Shown piece by piece: positions 17,717 to 26,179 of a stretch of DNA of 64,000 nucleotides. The DNA is taken from positions 62,001 through 126,000 of the forward strand of contig CAJBYO010000079.1 in NCBI GenBank assembly GCA_903959905.1, written 5' to 3'. The translations under genes were made by a program, and so were the position numbers. The first letter of the stretch is position 1; each line of letters opens with the position of its first letter. The stretch is from an uncultured Bacteroidales bacterium (GTDB taxonomy: Bacteria; Bacteroidota; Bacteroidia; Bacteroidales; FEN-979). The notes beneath the pieces are model-generated. The model worked only from the letters and a program-made list of their open reading frames with translations, searched no databases and was not told the DNA's origin.

Positions 17717-17717
17717 G

Positions 17718-18272
17718 ATGACAGAAGAAATCATTATAGCAGGGTTCGGCGGACAAGGTGTCCTTTCCATGGGAAAAATCCTTGCCTATTCAGGTGTGAT
17801 GCAAAACAAGGAGGTGAGCTGGATGCCTTCCTATGGCCCGGAGATGCGCGGTGGCACAGCCAACGTTACGGTGATCATCAGCGACGAACGGATCAGCTCC
17901 CCGATCGTTAACGCCTATGATACCGCGATCATTCTGAATCAGCAGTCAATGGATAAATTTGAGAAAACTGTGAAGCCGGGAGGATTGCTCATCTATGATC
18001 CAAACGGACTCACCAGGCTGCCTGAACGTAAAGATATAAATATCTACGCCATTGAAGCGGCTGATGAAGCCGGTAAACGGGGACTTGCGAAAATTTTCAA
18101 CATGATCGTCCTGGGCGGATTTCTTAAGTTAAAGCCGTTGGTCGCCCCCGAATACATTCACAAAGGCCTTGAAAAATCACTTCCGGCGCGCCACCATGCC
18201 CTTATTCCTGAGAACGAAAAAGCCATTGAACTCGGAAAAGAGTTGCTGCAGGCGATTCATCTTGTGAACTAA
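17718..18272 (+). CDS. korC: 2-oxoacid:ferredoxin oxidoreductase, gamma subunit
   Basis: 184 residues. The gamma-subunit signature IAGFGGQGVLSMGKIL opens the protein, followed by VSWMPSYGPEMRGGTANVTV, IVNAYDTAIILNQQS and a C-terminal KSLPARHHALIPENEKAI. It completes the four-subunit complex. It starts 79 nt after the beta subunit across a micro-repeat spacer, so it may still be cotranscribed. Confidence 0.9.
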   Translation: MTEEIIIAGFGGQGVLSMGKILAYSGVMQNKEVSWMPSYGPEMRGGTANVTVIISDERISSPIVNAYDTAIILNQQSMDKFEKTVKPGGLLIYDPNGLTRLPERKDINIYAIEAADEAGKRGLAKIFNMIVLGGFLKLKPLVAPEYIHKGLEKSLPARHHALIPENEKAIELGKELLQAIHLVN

Positions 18273-18278
18273 CCGCAT

Positions 18279-19049
18279 TTGACGCCAAACGATCTGCATT
18301 CATTTCTTGAAGAAAAATACGACCTGTATAACAGGCCGAATTTTATTGAATCAGATCCGATTTCAGTTCCACATCGTTTCAGCCTCAAACAGGATATAGA
18401 AATTTCCGGTTTTCTCAGTGCAACCATTGCATGGGGAAACCGGAAATCAATTATAACGAATGCCATGAGGCTCATGGAGATGATGGACAATGTGCCTTAT
18501 GATTTCCTGCTGCACGCCAGGCCCGAAGATTTCAAACCATTTCTCCGCTTCGTTCACCGTACATTCAATGGCGACGACTGCCTGTTTTTTCTTACCTCAC
18601 TGCAATATATATACAGAGAATACAACAGCCTGGAACCGCTTTTCAGCTCAATGAATGATCATGGCAGCGAGCATGCCATCGGCAGGTTCAGGGAAATTTT
18701 CCTTACTTGTGCGCACCTGCGAAGGTCGGAGAAACATATTGCGAATCCACTGGCAGGATCTGCTGCAAAAAGGATCAACATGTTCCTGCGGTGGATGATC
18801 CGGCAGGATGACCGCGGGGTTGACTTTGGCTTGTGGACGTCGCTTAATCCTGCAAATCTTGTGTGCCCGCTCGACATCCACTCGGGCCGCACAGCACGTG
18901 CATTAGGCTTATTGCAGCGTCCGCAGAACGACTGGAAAGCTGCTCTGGAACTGACTACATCTCTGAGAACTTTTGACCCCGTTGATCCTGTGAAATATGA
19001 TTTCGCACTGTTTGGCATGGGTATCATGGAAAAAAGCCGGATGATTTAA
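18279..19049 (+). CDS. TIGR02757 (DUF2400) family protein
   Basis: 256 residues with features of TIGR02757: LEEKYDLYNRPNFIESDPISVPHR (seen in parts), GFLSATIAWGNRKSI, MFLRWMIR, VCPLDIHSGRTARALGLL and FDPVDPVKYDFALFGMGI. The family is related to HhH-GPD-type DNA glycosylases in overall arrangement, but no function has been established. The start is TTG at 18279, six nt after the korC stop; no better start is near. Confidence 0.85.
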   Translation: MTPNDLHSFLEEKYDLYNRPNFIESDPISVPHRFSLKQDIEISGFLSATIAWGNRKSIITNAMRLMEMMDNVPYDFLLHARPEDFKPFLRFVHRTFNGDDCLFFLTSLQYIYREYNSLEPLFSSMNDHGSEHAIGRFREIFLTCAHLRRSEKHIANPLAGSAAKRINMFLRWMIRQDDRGVDFGLWTSLNPANLVCPLDIHSGRTARALGLLQRPQNDWKAALELTTSLRTFDPVDPVKYDFALFGMGIMEKSRMI

Positions 19050-19192
19050 TCCGGCAGCCGCCTTCAAGTCAAATTCCACTTTACATTTTCTTTACAATAA
19101 TACCCCTGAGTTCAAATCTTTGCAATATTAAGTATTACATTTGTTGTAATTAAATATGTATTGTTGGTTCTTTTGCTTGAATTTTGCCGACC

Positions 19193-20998
19193 ATGGAGAA
19201 ATTTGAAAATAAATCAGATCCTGATGTCCTGCGACAAAAAGCAGAGGAACAGCTAAAAGAGAGACGAGGAAAAACATCACCTGCTCATGCTGAATCAAAT
19301 GAGAAGCTCCTTCACGAGATGGAGGTTCACCAGATAGAACTGGAACTTGTCAATCAGGAACTACTCAATACAATCGAAGTTGTTAACGGATTTGCCGGAA
19401 AATCAGAGGAACTTATTAACTCATTGCCAATCGGTTATCTCATCATTAACAGGGAATGGATCATCTCGGAAGTAAATCTGCATGGAGCGCAGATGCTGGG
19501 AAAATCAGGCCTGCAACTACAAGGAATTCGGTTTGATTTGTTCGTTTCCGACGACACGAAAATTGATTTTCAAAACTTTCTTGCTACGGTATTCACGGCC
19601 AGGGCGATAACAACCTGCGAAGTTTGTTTAATACCTGACGGGAAAGAAATTTGTTACATTCTCCTGTCGGGAATGGTACAGAATAATGACGTTTTGTGCA
19701 CCATAACAATGCAGGATATTACAGAACGAAAACAGCTTGAAAAAATAACCACCGCCAGGGGCCTTTTGCTCCAGTTTTCTGAAAACCGAAACCTCGATGA
19801 TGTTCTGGAAGAAACAATTAATCATGCCGAAAACATAACCGGAAGCCTCATTGGATTCTTTCACTTTGTAGATCAGGATCAAAGCACCTTGTCACTGCAA
19901 AACTGGTCAACCAGAACCAAGAGGGGGTTCTGTCAGGCTGAAGGGAAAGGGGAACATTACGCGATTTCCCTTGCCGGCGTGTGGGCTGATTGTATCAGGG
20001 AAAGCCGGCCAATCATACATAATAATTACGCTGCACTGCATAATAAACAAGGACTGCCTCCGGGTCATGCAAATATTGTTCGCGAAATGGTTGTTCCTGT
20101 TTTTTATGGAATGAAGATCGTTGCAGTATTGGGGGTTGGCAATAAACCAACGGACTACACTGAAAAAGACCTTCATAATGTCTCCATTTTAGCCGACCTG
20201 ACCTGGGAAATCGCCAGCCGTAAAAAAACCGAAGAAGCGCTCCGTCAACGTGAAATATTATGGGCCAATGCATTCAACAGCAGCCCGCTGCTGATGACCA
20301 TCAGTGATGCTGCCACTGGCAGATACCTGGATGTGAATGAAAGCTTCTCTGCTATTTCTGAGTACAGCAAAGAGGAAGCAATCGGAAAAACGTCAGTTGA
20401 ATTGGGCTGGATAACGACCCGCGACAGCGAATGGATGACTGGAGATTTACTGAAAAACGGAAAGATAGAGGGGGTTGAAGTATCACTCTGCAGTAAATCA
20501 GGAAAAGAAATAATTTGCAGTCTTTCTGGTGTTGTTCTGGATACGCCCCAGGGCAGGAAATTATTTTCCACCGCACTTGATATTACCGCCCGCAGGCACC
20601 TGGAGGACAAATTTGTTGCAGAACAGGCATTACGTATGGCAGTTGAGTCATCGCTCAACCACGGAATTGCCATAGTTGATTTTGATGGCCAACAGATTTA
20701 TGTCAATCACTCCTTCTGCAATTTATTGGGCTGGGAGGAAAAAGAACTTCTTGGCAAGTCGACACCCTTTGTCTACTGGCCAAATGATCAGTTAGCCTCT
20801 ATTAATGAAGCCTTTCAAAAAACCCTTGCAAACCAGGCTCCTACAGGTGGGTTTGACCTTGTGTTTGTTCGTAAGGATAAGGCTCGCATCCCGGTTCAGG
20901 TTATAATTTCACCATTCGGCGATGGGAAGAGGCAAATTGGGTGGCTGGCTAATGTCATTGACATAACCGATCGTAAAAAACAGAAAGTGAATTGCTGA
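19193..20998 (+). CDS. Multi-PAS/GAF sensor kinase, N-terminal piece of a frameshifted gene
   Basis: About 601 residues of a cytoplasmic signal-sensing protein with no kinase domain of its own. Order: coiled N-terminus (LLHEMEVHQIELELVNQEL), PAS1 (~80-180, ending ITMQDITERKQLE), GAF (~190-350, with NWSTRTKRGFCQ and GVGNKPTDYTEKDLHNVSIL), PAS2 (~365-480) and PAS3 (~490-600, ending VIDITDRKK). It then leaves frame after six A residues at 20975-20980 and stops. The ATG at 19193 is preferred over a TTG at 19184. One extra A would join it to the kinase piece downstream. Confidence 0.85.
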   Translation: MEKFENKSDPDVLRQKAEEQLKERRGKTSPAHAESNEKLLHEMEVHQIELELVNQELLNTIEVVNGFAGKSEELINSLPIGYLIINREWIISEVNLHGAQMLGKSGLQLQGIRFDLFVSDDTKIDFQNFLATVFTARAITTCEVCLIPDGKEICYILLSGMVQNNDVLCTITMQDITERKQLEKITTARGLLLQFSENRNLDDVLEETINHAENITGSLIGFFHFVDQDQSTLSLQNWSTRTKRGFCQAEGKGEHYAISLAGVWADCIRESRPIIHNNYAALHNKQGLPPGHANIVREMVVPVFYGMKIVAVLGVGNKPTDYTEKDLHNVSILADLTWEIASRKKTEEALRQREILWANAFNSSPLLMTISDAATGRYLDVNESFSAISEYSKEEAIGKTSVELGWITTRDSEWMTGDLLKNGKIEGVEVSLCSKSGKEIICSLSGVVLDTPQGRKLFSTALDITARRHLEDKFVAEQALRMAVESSLNHGIAIVDFDGQQIYVNHSFCNLLGWEEKELLGKSTPFVYWPNDQLASINEAFQKTLANQAPTGGFDLVFVRKDKARIPVQVIISPFGDGKRQIGWLANVIDITDRKKQKVNC

Positions 20999-22182
20999 AA
21001 AAAGACACTTTATTGAATTTAACCGGATATAGTGCAAAAGTCGGTGGTTGGGAATTTGACACTGAAACATTGGAACAAACATGGACCGATGAGGTATACA
21101 GGATTCATGAAATAGACTATCCGTTTGAGCCGACAGTCAATAACGGCATTGGTTTCTATGCTGGAAATTCAAGGAAGGCGATTGAAAAAGCGGTGCGACA
21201 TGCGGTTGAATGCGGTGCGCCATTTGATCTTGAGCTGGAATTCATTACAGCCAAAGGTAATCACCGGTGGGTTCACTCAATCGGAAAGGCACTTCTTGAG
21301 GATGGCAAGGTTACCAAAGTCTATGGATCTATTCAGGATATAACTGATCAGAAACTGGCAGATAATGAAGTTCACCGGTTAAATGAGAACCTTGAATTAC
21401 TGGTTGCAGAAAGAACCAGAAACCTTGAAATAGCCTACCAGGAACTCATTTTTCATTTGAATGAAATTGAGCAGTTCACCTATATTTCAAACCACGACCT
21501 TCAGGAACCTCTCCGAACTATCTCATTGTACAGTCAGTTGCTGAAAGAGGAGTTTTCCGACAAACTGGGTCAGGACGGAAAGCAATACATTGATTTCATG
21601 CACAACTCAGCAACCAGGATGAAGGCAATGGTTAAAGGATTATTTGACTACTCGTTAGTAGGAACGACAGGAGAAATTAAAATTGTCGACTGTAAAATGC
21701 TCTTTGAATCGGTTCTCTCAGGTTTACAGTTTGCCATTAATGAAAGTCAGGCAGAAATAACCATCTGTTCCCTTCCAACTATAAGTTGTTTTGAAGCCGA
21801 ACTGAGCATGTTGTTCCAGAACCTGCTGTCAAACGCAATAAAATTTCATCGGCCCGATAATCGTCCGTTGATAGAGGTTTCTGCCCGTGAACTGGAAACA
21901 GAATGGCTTTTTTCGGTGAATGATAACGGCATTGGCATTGATGAAAAATACGCAGAGAAGATCTTTATCATTTTTCAACGACTTCATAACCGGAATGAGT
22001 ATACCGGCACTGGAATTGGGCTGGCCCAGTGTAAAAAAATAGTTAAATTGCATGGTGGCAGGATCTGGGTTGAATCCCAAGTGGGTAAGGGGAGTACCTT
22101 TATGTTTACAATACCTAAAAAACTGTCGGTTGTGAATTTCCAACATCAGCTGAGTCAGAACATTCATGCACCCGGCTCCTGA
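20992..22182 (+). CDS. PAS-histidine kinase, C-terminal piece of the frameshifted gene
   Basis: 396 residues. Positions ~1-118 are a PAS/PAC domain (VGGWEFDTETLEQTW to YGSIQDITDQK), followed by a coiled coil, a HisKA dimerisation segment with the likely phospho-acceptor His168 in SNHDLQEPLR, and a HATPase_c domain: N-box LLSNAIKFH (279-287), NDNGIGI (310-316) and GTGIGLAQC (339-347). The annotated start is an internal TTG; upstream codons in this frame read KTESELLKK, the natural continuation of the previous piece. The response regulator is not nearby. Confidence 0.85.
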   Translation: MLKKDTLLNLTGYSAKVGGWEFDTETLEQTWTDEVYRIHEIDYPFEPTVNNGIGFYAGNSRKAIEKAVRHAVECGAPFDLELEFITAKGNHRWVHSIGKALLEDGKVTKVYGSIQDITDQKLADNEVHRLNENLELLVAERTRNLEIAYQELIFHLNEIEQFTYISNHDLQEPLRTISLYSQLLKEEFSDKLGQDGKQYIDFMHNSATRMKAMVKGLFDYSLVGTTGEIKIVDCKMLFESVLSGLQFAINESQAEITICSLPTISCFEAELSMLFQNLLSNAIKFHRPDNRPLIEVSARELETEWLFSVNDNGIGIDEKYAEKIFIIFQRLHNRNEYTGTGIGLAQCKKIVKLHGGRIWVESQVGKGSTFMFTIPKKLSVVNFQHQLSQNIHAPGS

Positions 22183-22280
22183 ACTTCCCTGGCCATAAAG
22201 TTAACCCGGTTCACTATTATTGCAGAAGCTCGGCGCCACGTGATGAAATCAAGGTATCTTTGTGGTGTCAAAGATGTTTT

Positions 22281-22919
22281 ATGAGTCCGAAAACAATCAG
22301 GCTTTTCCGGATCGCCATGGCACTGGCAATCTTCACGATCATTTACAACCTTCTTGAAGGACTGGTGAGTGTTTATTTCGGCGTATCAGACGACAGCCTG
22401 ACACTGGCCGGTTTCGGCGCCGACAGTTTCATTGAGATGATTTCAGGGGCAGGGATTGCCGGCATGATCGTGCGTATCAGGAGAAACAGTGAAACTGACC
22501 GGAGCATTTTTGAAAAGCGGGCACTGCAGATAACCGGAACAGCCTTCTACTTGCTGGTAGCCGGTTTGGTAATGACGGCAGTTTATAACCTGGTCAACGG
22601 GCACAAGCCGGAAACAACGGTCTGGGGCGTTGTCATTTCATGCATTTCCATCCTTGTCATGCTGGTGATGCTCTTCATGAAGCTGAGGGTAGGAAAAAAG
22701 CTTGACTCCCCTGCCATCATTGCAGATGCACACTGTACAAGGGTGTGTATTTACATGTCGGTTGTATTGCTGGTTACCAGTGCCGTTTTTGAGTTGACCG
22801 GAATTGGCTGGATTGACATTCTGGGAACATTTGCGCTCGCCTGGTTCTCCTTTACAGAAGGGCGGGAATGCTTTGAAAATGCAAAATCAGGATCAACATG
22901 CACTTGTCATCAGCACTAA
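22281..22919 (+). CDS. Cation diffusion facilitator-like membrane protein
   Basis: About 212 residues with roughly six hydrophobic segments. The N-terminal stretch NLLEGLVSVYFGVSDDSLTLAGFGADSFIEM has the layout of CDF transporters, where an acidic/His pair binds metal in the membrane (shown in parts: NLLEGLVSVYFG and GFGADSFIEM). A second Asp-containing helix (IIADAHCT) resembles the other metal-site helix. A C-terminal CTCHQH tail could also bind metal. There is no cytoplasmic domain. Metal is unknown. The ATG at 22281 is preferred over a TTG at 22260. Confidence 0.7.
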   Translation: MSPKTIRLFRIAMALAIFTIIYNLLEGLVSVYFGVSDDSLTLAGFGADSFIEMISGAGIAGMIVRIRRNSETDRSIFEKRALQITGTAFYLLVAGLVMTAVYNLVNGHKPETTVWGVVISCISILVMLVMLFMKLRVGKKLDSPAIIADAHCTRVCIYMSVVLLVTSAVFELTGIGWIDILGTFALAWFSFTEGRECFENAKSGSTCTCHQH

Positions 22920-22954
22920 TTCGTAATTCGTAACTCTCAAATTCGTAATTTACA

Positions 22955-23107
22955 ATGGGTCTGTTCAGAGCCATCCTTTGCATCCTCTTCCCGCCTCTTG
23001 CAGTCATCGACAGGGGTTGCGGTGCTGTTTTACTGGTGTTCATTCTAACCTGCTGCGGATGGATTCCGGGGGTTATTGCAGCGATCGTATTTAATATGAG
23101 GAAATAG
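22955..23107 (+). CDS. Pmp3/YqaE-family small membrane peptide
   Basis: A 50-residue peptide with two hydrophobic helices and the Pmp3/YqaE pattern: LCILFPPLAVIDRGCG, then LTCCGWIPGVIAAIVF. The family is a small proteolipid linked to membrane potential and stress in other organisms; the role here is not known. The ATG at 22955 follows a CGTAATT micro-repeat. It was found by reading, since it is short. Confidence 0.88.
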   Translation: MGLFRAILCILFPPLAVIDRGCGAVLLVFILTCCGWIPGVIAAIVFNMRK

Positions 23108-23110
23108 CAG

Positions 23111-23560
23111 ATGAGATCATTGAGAAAAAAAATCATCACCTATTTCCTGGCGCTGTTCACCTTGCCCCGGGTGAAGGAGATCATAGCAGGTAGTGCCAGG
23201 ATGTTTATGGGCGAGGCAGGCCGTTATTCAAGCGGGATCAAGACAGAAGCGATTGAAACCAGAGAAACCTTTACGATATTGTCCAAATATATCAGAAAGG
23301 AAAAATTAAGCCGCGATGAAAAGAAGAAATTTAAACGCCAGGTTGTTGATATATTAAGAAGCTCCGGTGTCATGGTTCCTGTGATGCTGATCCCGCTGCC
23401 GTTCGTTGGCACCCTGCTGCTGATCATCATGGATCACCTGCTGCTCAGCATGCATATCCAACTGTTACCTGATGCCTTTTATCAGAAAGAGAAAAACGAC
23501 ATCCTCACACCGGAAGGAATTGAAAAAGACCTGAAAAAGGAAACGAAGTTCATCTTCTGA
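23111..23560 (+). CDS. LETM1-like domain protein
   Basis: 149 residues. A stretch near residues 74-125 (KKKFKRQVVDILRSSG, MLIPLPFVGTLLLIIM and LLPDAF) matches the LETM1 domain pattern, with a hydrophobic central segment that may enter the membrane. N- and C-termini are lysine/glutamate-rich. In eukaryotes LETM1 is a mitochondrial cation/proton exchanger; bacterial relatives are uncharacterised. It starts 3 nt after the Pmp3-type peptide, suggesting an operon. Confidence 0.5.
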   Translation: MRSLRKKIITYFLALFTLPRVKEIIAGSARMFMGEAGRYSSGIKTEAIETRETFTILSKYIRKEKLSRDEKKKFKRQVVDILRSSGVMVPVMLIPLPFVGTLLLIIMDHLLLSMHIQLLPDAFYQKEKNDILTPEGIEKDLKKETKFIF

Positions 23561-23562
23561 CC

Positions 23563-23608
23563 TGTCACCCGTCACCCGTCACCCGTCACTTGTCACTTGT
23601 CACTTGTC
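23563..23608 (+). repeat. 7-bp tandem array, unit GTCACCC/GTCACTT (about 6.5 copies)
   Basis: It fills the gap between two convergent genes and includes the first bases of the peroxiredoxin stop codon on the minus strand. It is the same family as the array at 3482, inverted. Confidence 0.9.
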
Positions 23609-24191
23609 ATTTCAACTTCCCCAAAATCTCCAACGCCTCGGTCACATGTTTCTCAAAACTGAGCTGTGACGAAAACACCATCTGCACAACACCCTGTTTG
23701 TCAATAACAAACGTCACTCTGCCCGGCAAAACGCCGAGTGATTTACCAACGCCGTATTTTTCTGCAACGGTTCTGCCCCGGTCAGATAGAAGGATGAAAG
23801 GCAGTTTATGATTGGCTGCAAAGGCCTGGTGGGAAGCGACATCGTCAGCACTGATGCCGATAACTTCCGCACCCGCAGACCTGAATACCTCATAGTTGTC
23901 GCGGAAACTGCATGCCTCCTTGGTACATCCATACGACTCATCCTTCGGATAAAAATATAAAACCACATTTGATTTCCCGGCGTAATCGCTCAGGTTCACC
24001 CGTCTGCCGCTCTGGTCAGGCAACGAAAAATCGGGCGCCTTGCTCCCCGGTTCAATTTTGTTTGTCATGTCGATGTTTGTTTTTCCATTCCTGCCCGATA
24101 CCGGCCTTTCATCATCTCCCTTACAGGAGTATAATCCCATGACGAAGAGGGTTGTGAATGTTACGGCAAGAAAAAGTTTAAAGCTCTTCAT
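23607..24191 (-). CDS. Lipoprotein peroxiredoxin (BCP-like)
   Basis: 194 residues. An N-terminal signal with a lipobox-like LYSC (Cys at ~23) suggests outer or periplasmic lipid anchoring. The catalytic region reads YPKDESYGCTKEACSFRDNY: the peroxidatic Cys sits in GCTKEAC, although Pro before Gly in the usual PGCT is Tyr here. Later SKAPDFSLPDQSG and VLPGRVTFVIDKQG fit thioredoxin-fold peroxiredoxins. It would reduce hydroperoxides with thiols. Its stop is supplied by the repeat array downstream. Confidence 0.85.
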   Translation of the reverse strand: MKSFKLFLAVTFTTLFVMGLYSCKGDDERPVSGRNGKTNIDMTNKIEPGSKAPDFSLPDQSGRRVNLSDYAGKSNVVLYFYPKDESYGCTKEACSFRDNYEVFRSAGAEVIGISADDVASHQAFAANHKLPFILLSDRGRTVAEKYGVGKSLGVLPGRVTFVIDKQGVVQMVFSSQLSFEKHVTEALEILGKLK

Positions 24192-24322
24192 TTAATGATT
24201 TACAGTGGTCCATGCAGAAACCATAAAGTTATGAATTATATCAATGCAATGAACAGCCTCTTTTCCATGGGTACAGATTATGGCACAGACCAACCATTAA
24301 TCCGATAAAACAGATATATTAT

Positions 24323-24353
24323 TTAGAATTCCTCCAAATAAACTTAGAATTCC
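24323..24353 (+). promoter_or_regulatory. Direct repeat TTAGAATTCC (two copies, 21-bp spacing) before the GPx gene
   Basis: TTAGAATTCC occurs at 24323-24332 and 24344-24353, centre-to-centre 21 bp (two helical turns), immediately before the -7 box. This is the geometry of a regulator site, but no binder is known. Confidence 0.5.
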
Positions 24354-24354
24354 C

Positions 24355-24362
24355 TACCTTTG
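24355..24362 (+). promoter_or_regulatory. -7 box (TACCTTTG) for the glutathione peroxidase gene
   Basis: TAnnTTTG match 39 nt before the ATG at 24401, adjoining the TTAGAATTCC direct repeat. Confidence 0.6.
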
Positions 24363-24400
24363 CAGCCAGTTTAAAAATCACAAACAATAAAGACAAGTAT

Positions 24401-24946
24401 ATGAAAGCAATCCTTATCATACTAACCTTCCTCACCATGACCACATTGTCCAGTGCACAGGAAAAGAAATCTTTCTATGATTTTAAGGCCACAACCATTG
24501 ATGGTCAGCCTTTTGACCTTTCATCCTTAAAAGGCAAGAAAGTACTGGTGGTCAATGTTGCCTCCAAATGCGGATACACCCCCCAGTATTCCCAACTTGA
24601 AGAGTTGTACGAGAAATACAGCAGCAAGAATTTTGTGATCGTGGGCTTTCCCGCCAATAATTTCATGGGCCAGGAACCCGGCACCAATGAAGAGATCAAA
24701 GAATTCTGTACAACAAAATATCATGTTACCTTCCCGATGATGTCGAAGATTTCGGTAAAGGGTAAGGACATTGATCCTTTATATGCCTGGTTAACCGAAA
24801 AGGATCAGAACGGGGTTGTTGACGCACCTGTGAAATGGAATTTCCAGAAGTTTATGATCAGTGAAAACGGCCAGGTGGTTGATTTTGCCGCCCCGGGGGA
24901 CAAGCCTTTTGATGATAAAATAGTTAAATGGATTGAAAACAGGTAA
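24401..24946 (+). CDS. Exported glutathione peroxidase-family protein
   Basis: 181 residues with a signal peptide (about 1-20: MKAILIILTFLTMTTLSSAQ). The GPx core has the catalytic Cys in VASKCGYTPQYSQLEELY, FPANNFMGQEPGTNEEI, and the WNFQKFMISENG motif. The Cys replaces selenocysteine, so electrons probably come from thioredoxin-like donors. It reduces peroxides in the envelope. It is followed by rubredoxin and rubrerythrin, giving a peroxide-defence cluster. Confidence 0.92.
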   Translation: MKAILIILTFLTMTTLSSAQEKKSFYDFKATTIDGQPFDLSSLKGKKVLVVNVASKCGYTPQYSQLEELYEKYSSKNFVIVGFPANNFMGQEPGTNEEIKEFCTTKYHVTFPMMSKISVKGKDIDPLYAWLTEKDQNGVVDAPVKWNFQKFMISENGQVVDFAAPGDKPFDDKIVKWIENR

Positions 24947-25001
24947 TTACATTTTCTTAATTTCGCCTCCATTCTGTTCCATCAATTAAAATACAGTAGT
25001 C

Positions 25002-25172
25002 ATGTCAAGTCCCGCTAAATATAAATGCACCGTGTGCGGCCATGTTTACGATCCTGTTGCCGGCGATCCGGATTCAGGGATAGTTCCCGGCACCCTGTTT
25101 GAAGACATTCCTGACGACTGGGTATGCCCGATATGCGGGGTTGGCAAGAGTGATTATGTAAAAATGAGATAG
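25002..25172 (+). CDS. Rubredoxin
   Basis: A 56-residue iron protein with the two rubredoxin knuckles [10 protein letters not shown] and [12 protein letters not shown], the DDW spacing, and the family length. It carries single electrons, often to rubrerythrin in anaerobes. A near-consensus -7 (TAATTTCG, 24958-24965) lies upstream. A rubrerythrin gene follows 83 nt later. Confidence 0.95.
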   Translation: MSSPAKYKCTVCGHVYDPVAGDPDSGIVPGTLFEDIPDDWVCPICGVGKSDYVKMR

Positions 25173-25222
25173 CACTGTTGTGAGCAGATCAACGCAGGAA
25201 GCGGGAATTCAGATTTTTGATG

Positions 25223-25230
25223 TACCTTTG
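25223..25230 (+). promoter_or_regulatory. -7 box (TACCTTTG) for rubrerythrin
   Basis: Perfect TAnnTTTG match 26 nt before the rubrerythrin ATG, so the gene probably has its own promoter. Confidence 0.55.
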
Positions 25231-25255
25231 ACTCTTCAAATTAACCTCCCCTGAA

Positions 25256-25834
25256 ATGGAAAAGAGCATCAAAGGAACCCTGACAGAGAAAAATCTGTTA
25301 AAAGCGTTTGCCGGTGAATCCCAGGCAAAAAACCGGTATACATTCTTTGCCAAACAGGCGAAGCGTGAAGGGCTTGAACAAATCTCCGCATTTTTTGCCG
25401 AAACCGCACTGAATGAGGAGAGCCATGCCAAAACATTTTTCAAGTTTCTTGAAGGTGGCCCGGTTGAAATAACCGCTACCTACCCGGCCGGCAACATCGG
25501 AACCACTCTTGAAAACCTACGGGCAGCTGCGGCAGGGGAACATGAAGAATGGACACAACTTTATCCGGAATTTGGCAGGATCGCTGCTGAAGAGGGTTTT
25601 ACAAAAGCTGCAACAGCATTTAAACTGATTGCCACCATCGAAGCGCATCATGAAAAGCGATTCCTGAAACTTTTAAACAATCTTGAGAAGGACCGGGTCT
25701 TTGAAAAAGATGAAAAAACCTATTGGGTTTGCCGCAAATGCGGTTACATCCATTACGGATTAAAAGCGCTTCAGCATTGCCCTGCGTGCGATCACCCGAT
25801 GGGGTATTTTGAGGTGGTGCTGGAGAATTATTGA
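25256..25834 (+). CDS. Rubrerythrin
   Basis: 192 residues. Residues ~1-145 form a ferritin-like diiron domain with Glu/His ligands in LLKAFAGESQAKNRY, NEESHAKTFFK, AAAGEHEEW and ATIEAHHEKRFL. The C-terminal ~40 residues are a rubredoxin domain, YWVCRKCGYIHYG and HCPACDHPMGYF. It reduces hydrogen peroxide with electrons from rubredoxin. Its stop abuts an 8-bp repeat array. Confidence 0.95.
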   Translation: MEKSIKGTLTEKNLLKAFAGESQAKNRYTFFAKQAKREGLEQISAFFAETALNEESHAKTFFKFLEGGPVEITATYPAGNIGTTLENLRAAAAGEHEEWTQLYPEFGRIAAEEGFTKAATAFKLIATIEAHHEKRFLKLLNNLEKDRVFEKDEKTYWVCRKCGYIHYGLKALQHCPACDHPMGYFEVVLENY

Positions 25835-25836
25835 GT

Positions 25837-25875
25837 CGGGCGGACTGGCGGACAAGCGGACGGGCGGACTGCCGG
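25837..25875 (+). repeat. 8-bp tandem array, unit GCGGACAA/GCGGACGG
   Basis: About five units start 2 nt after the rubrerythrin stop, followed by looser copies (ggacaagcagac, gctgacaag) to ~25912. It is the inverse of the array at 26046, so the two could pair as a large hairpin across this gene-free stretch (25835-26179). I see nothing else in that stretch besides the arrays and AT-rich sequence. Confidence 0.85.
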
Positions 25876-26045
25876 AAAGGGGAACAATTGGACAAGCAGA
25901 CTTGCTGACAAGTGAATCAGAAAGCACATCTGAAAAGTCCTGAAAGATTATACGGATAAAAATAGAAATTTAATTATCGTACAGTTAACAAATTAAAGAC
26001 GATGAAGGGTAACAATTAAATAGTTTGCACGTGCACTAGTTCACA

Positions 26046-26128
26046 AGTCCGCAAGTCCACTCGTCCACTCGTCCGCTTGTCCGCTTGTCCACTTGTCCGC
26101 TTGTCCACTTGTCCGCTTGTCCACTTGC
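26046..26128 (+). repeat. 8-bp tandem array, unit GTCCGCTT/GTCCACTT (about 10 copies)
   Basis: Regular GTCCRCTT units just before the E1 gene. It is open in one frame, so a longer reading frame could start upstream, but the translation of the repeats is not a plausible protein start. Confidence 0.9.
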
Positions 26129-26179
26129 CTCCCTCGTCGCCTCAACATCAAACAACAAAACAAACAAAGCAATCAACAA

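Noticed and set aside
20974-20998. Programmed -1 frameshift in the histidine kinase
   Set aside because: Codons are cgt aaa aaa cag, which do not match the canonical X-XXY-YYZ heptamer in the right frame; a mutation, phase-variable A-run or sequencing indel is simpler.
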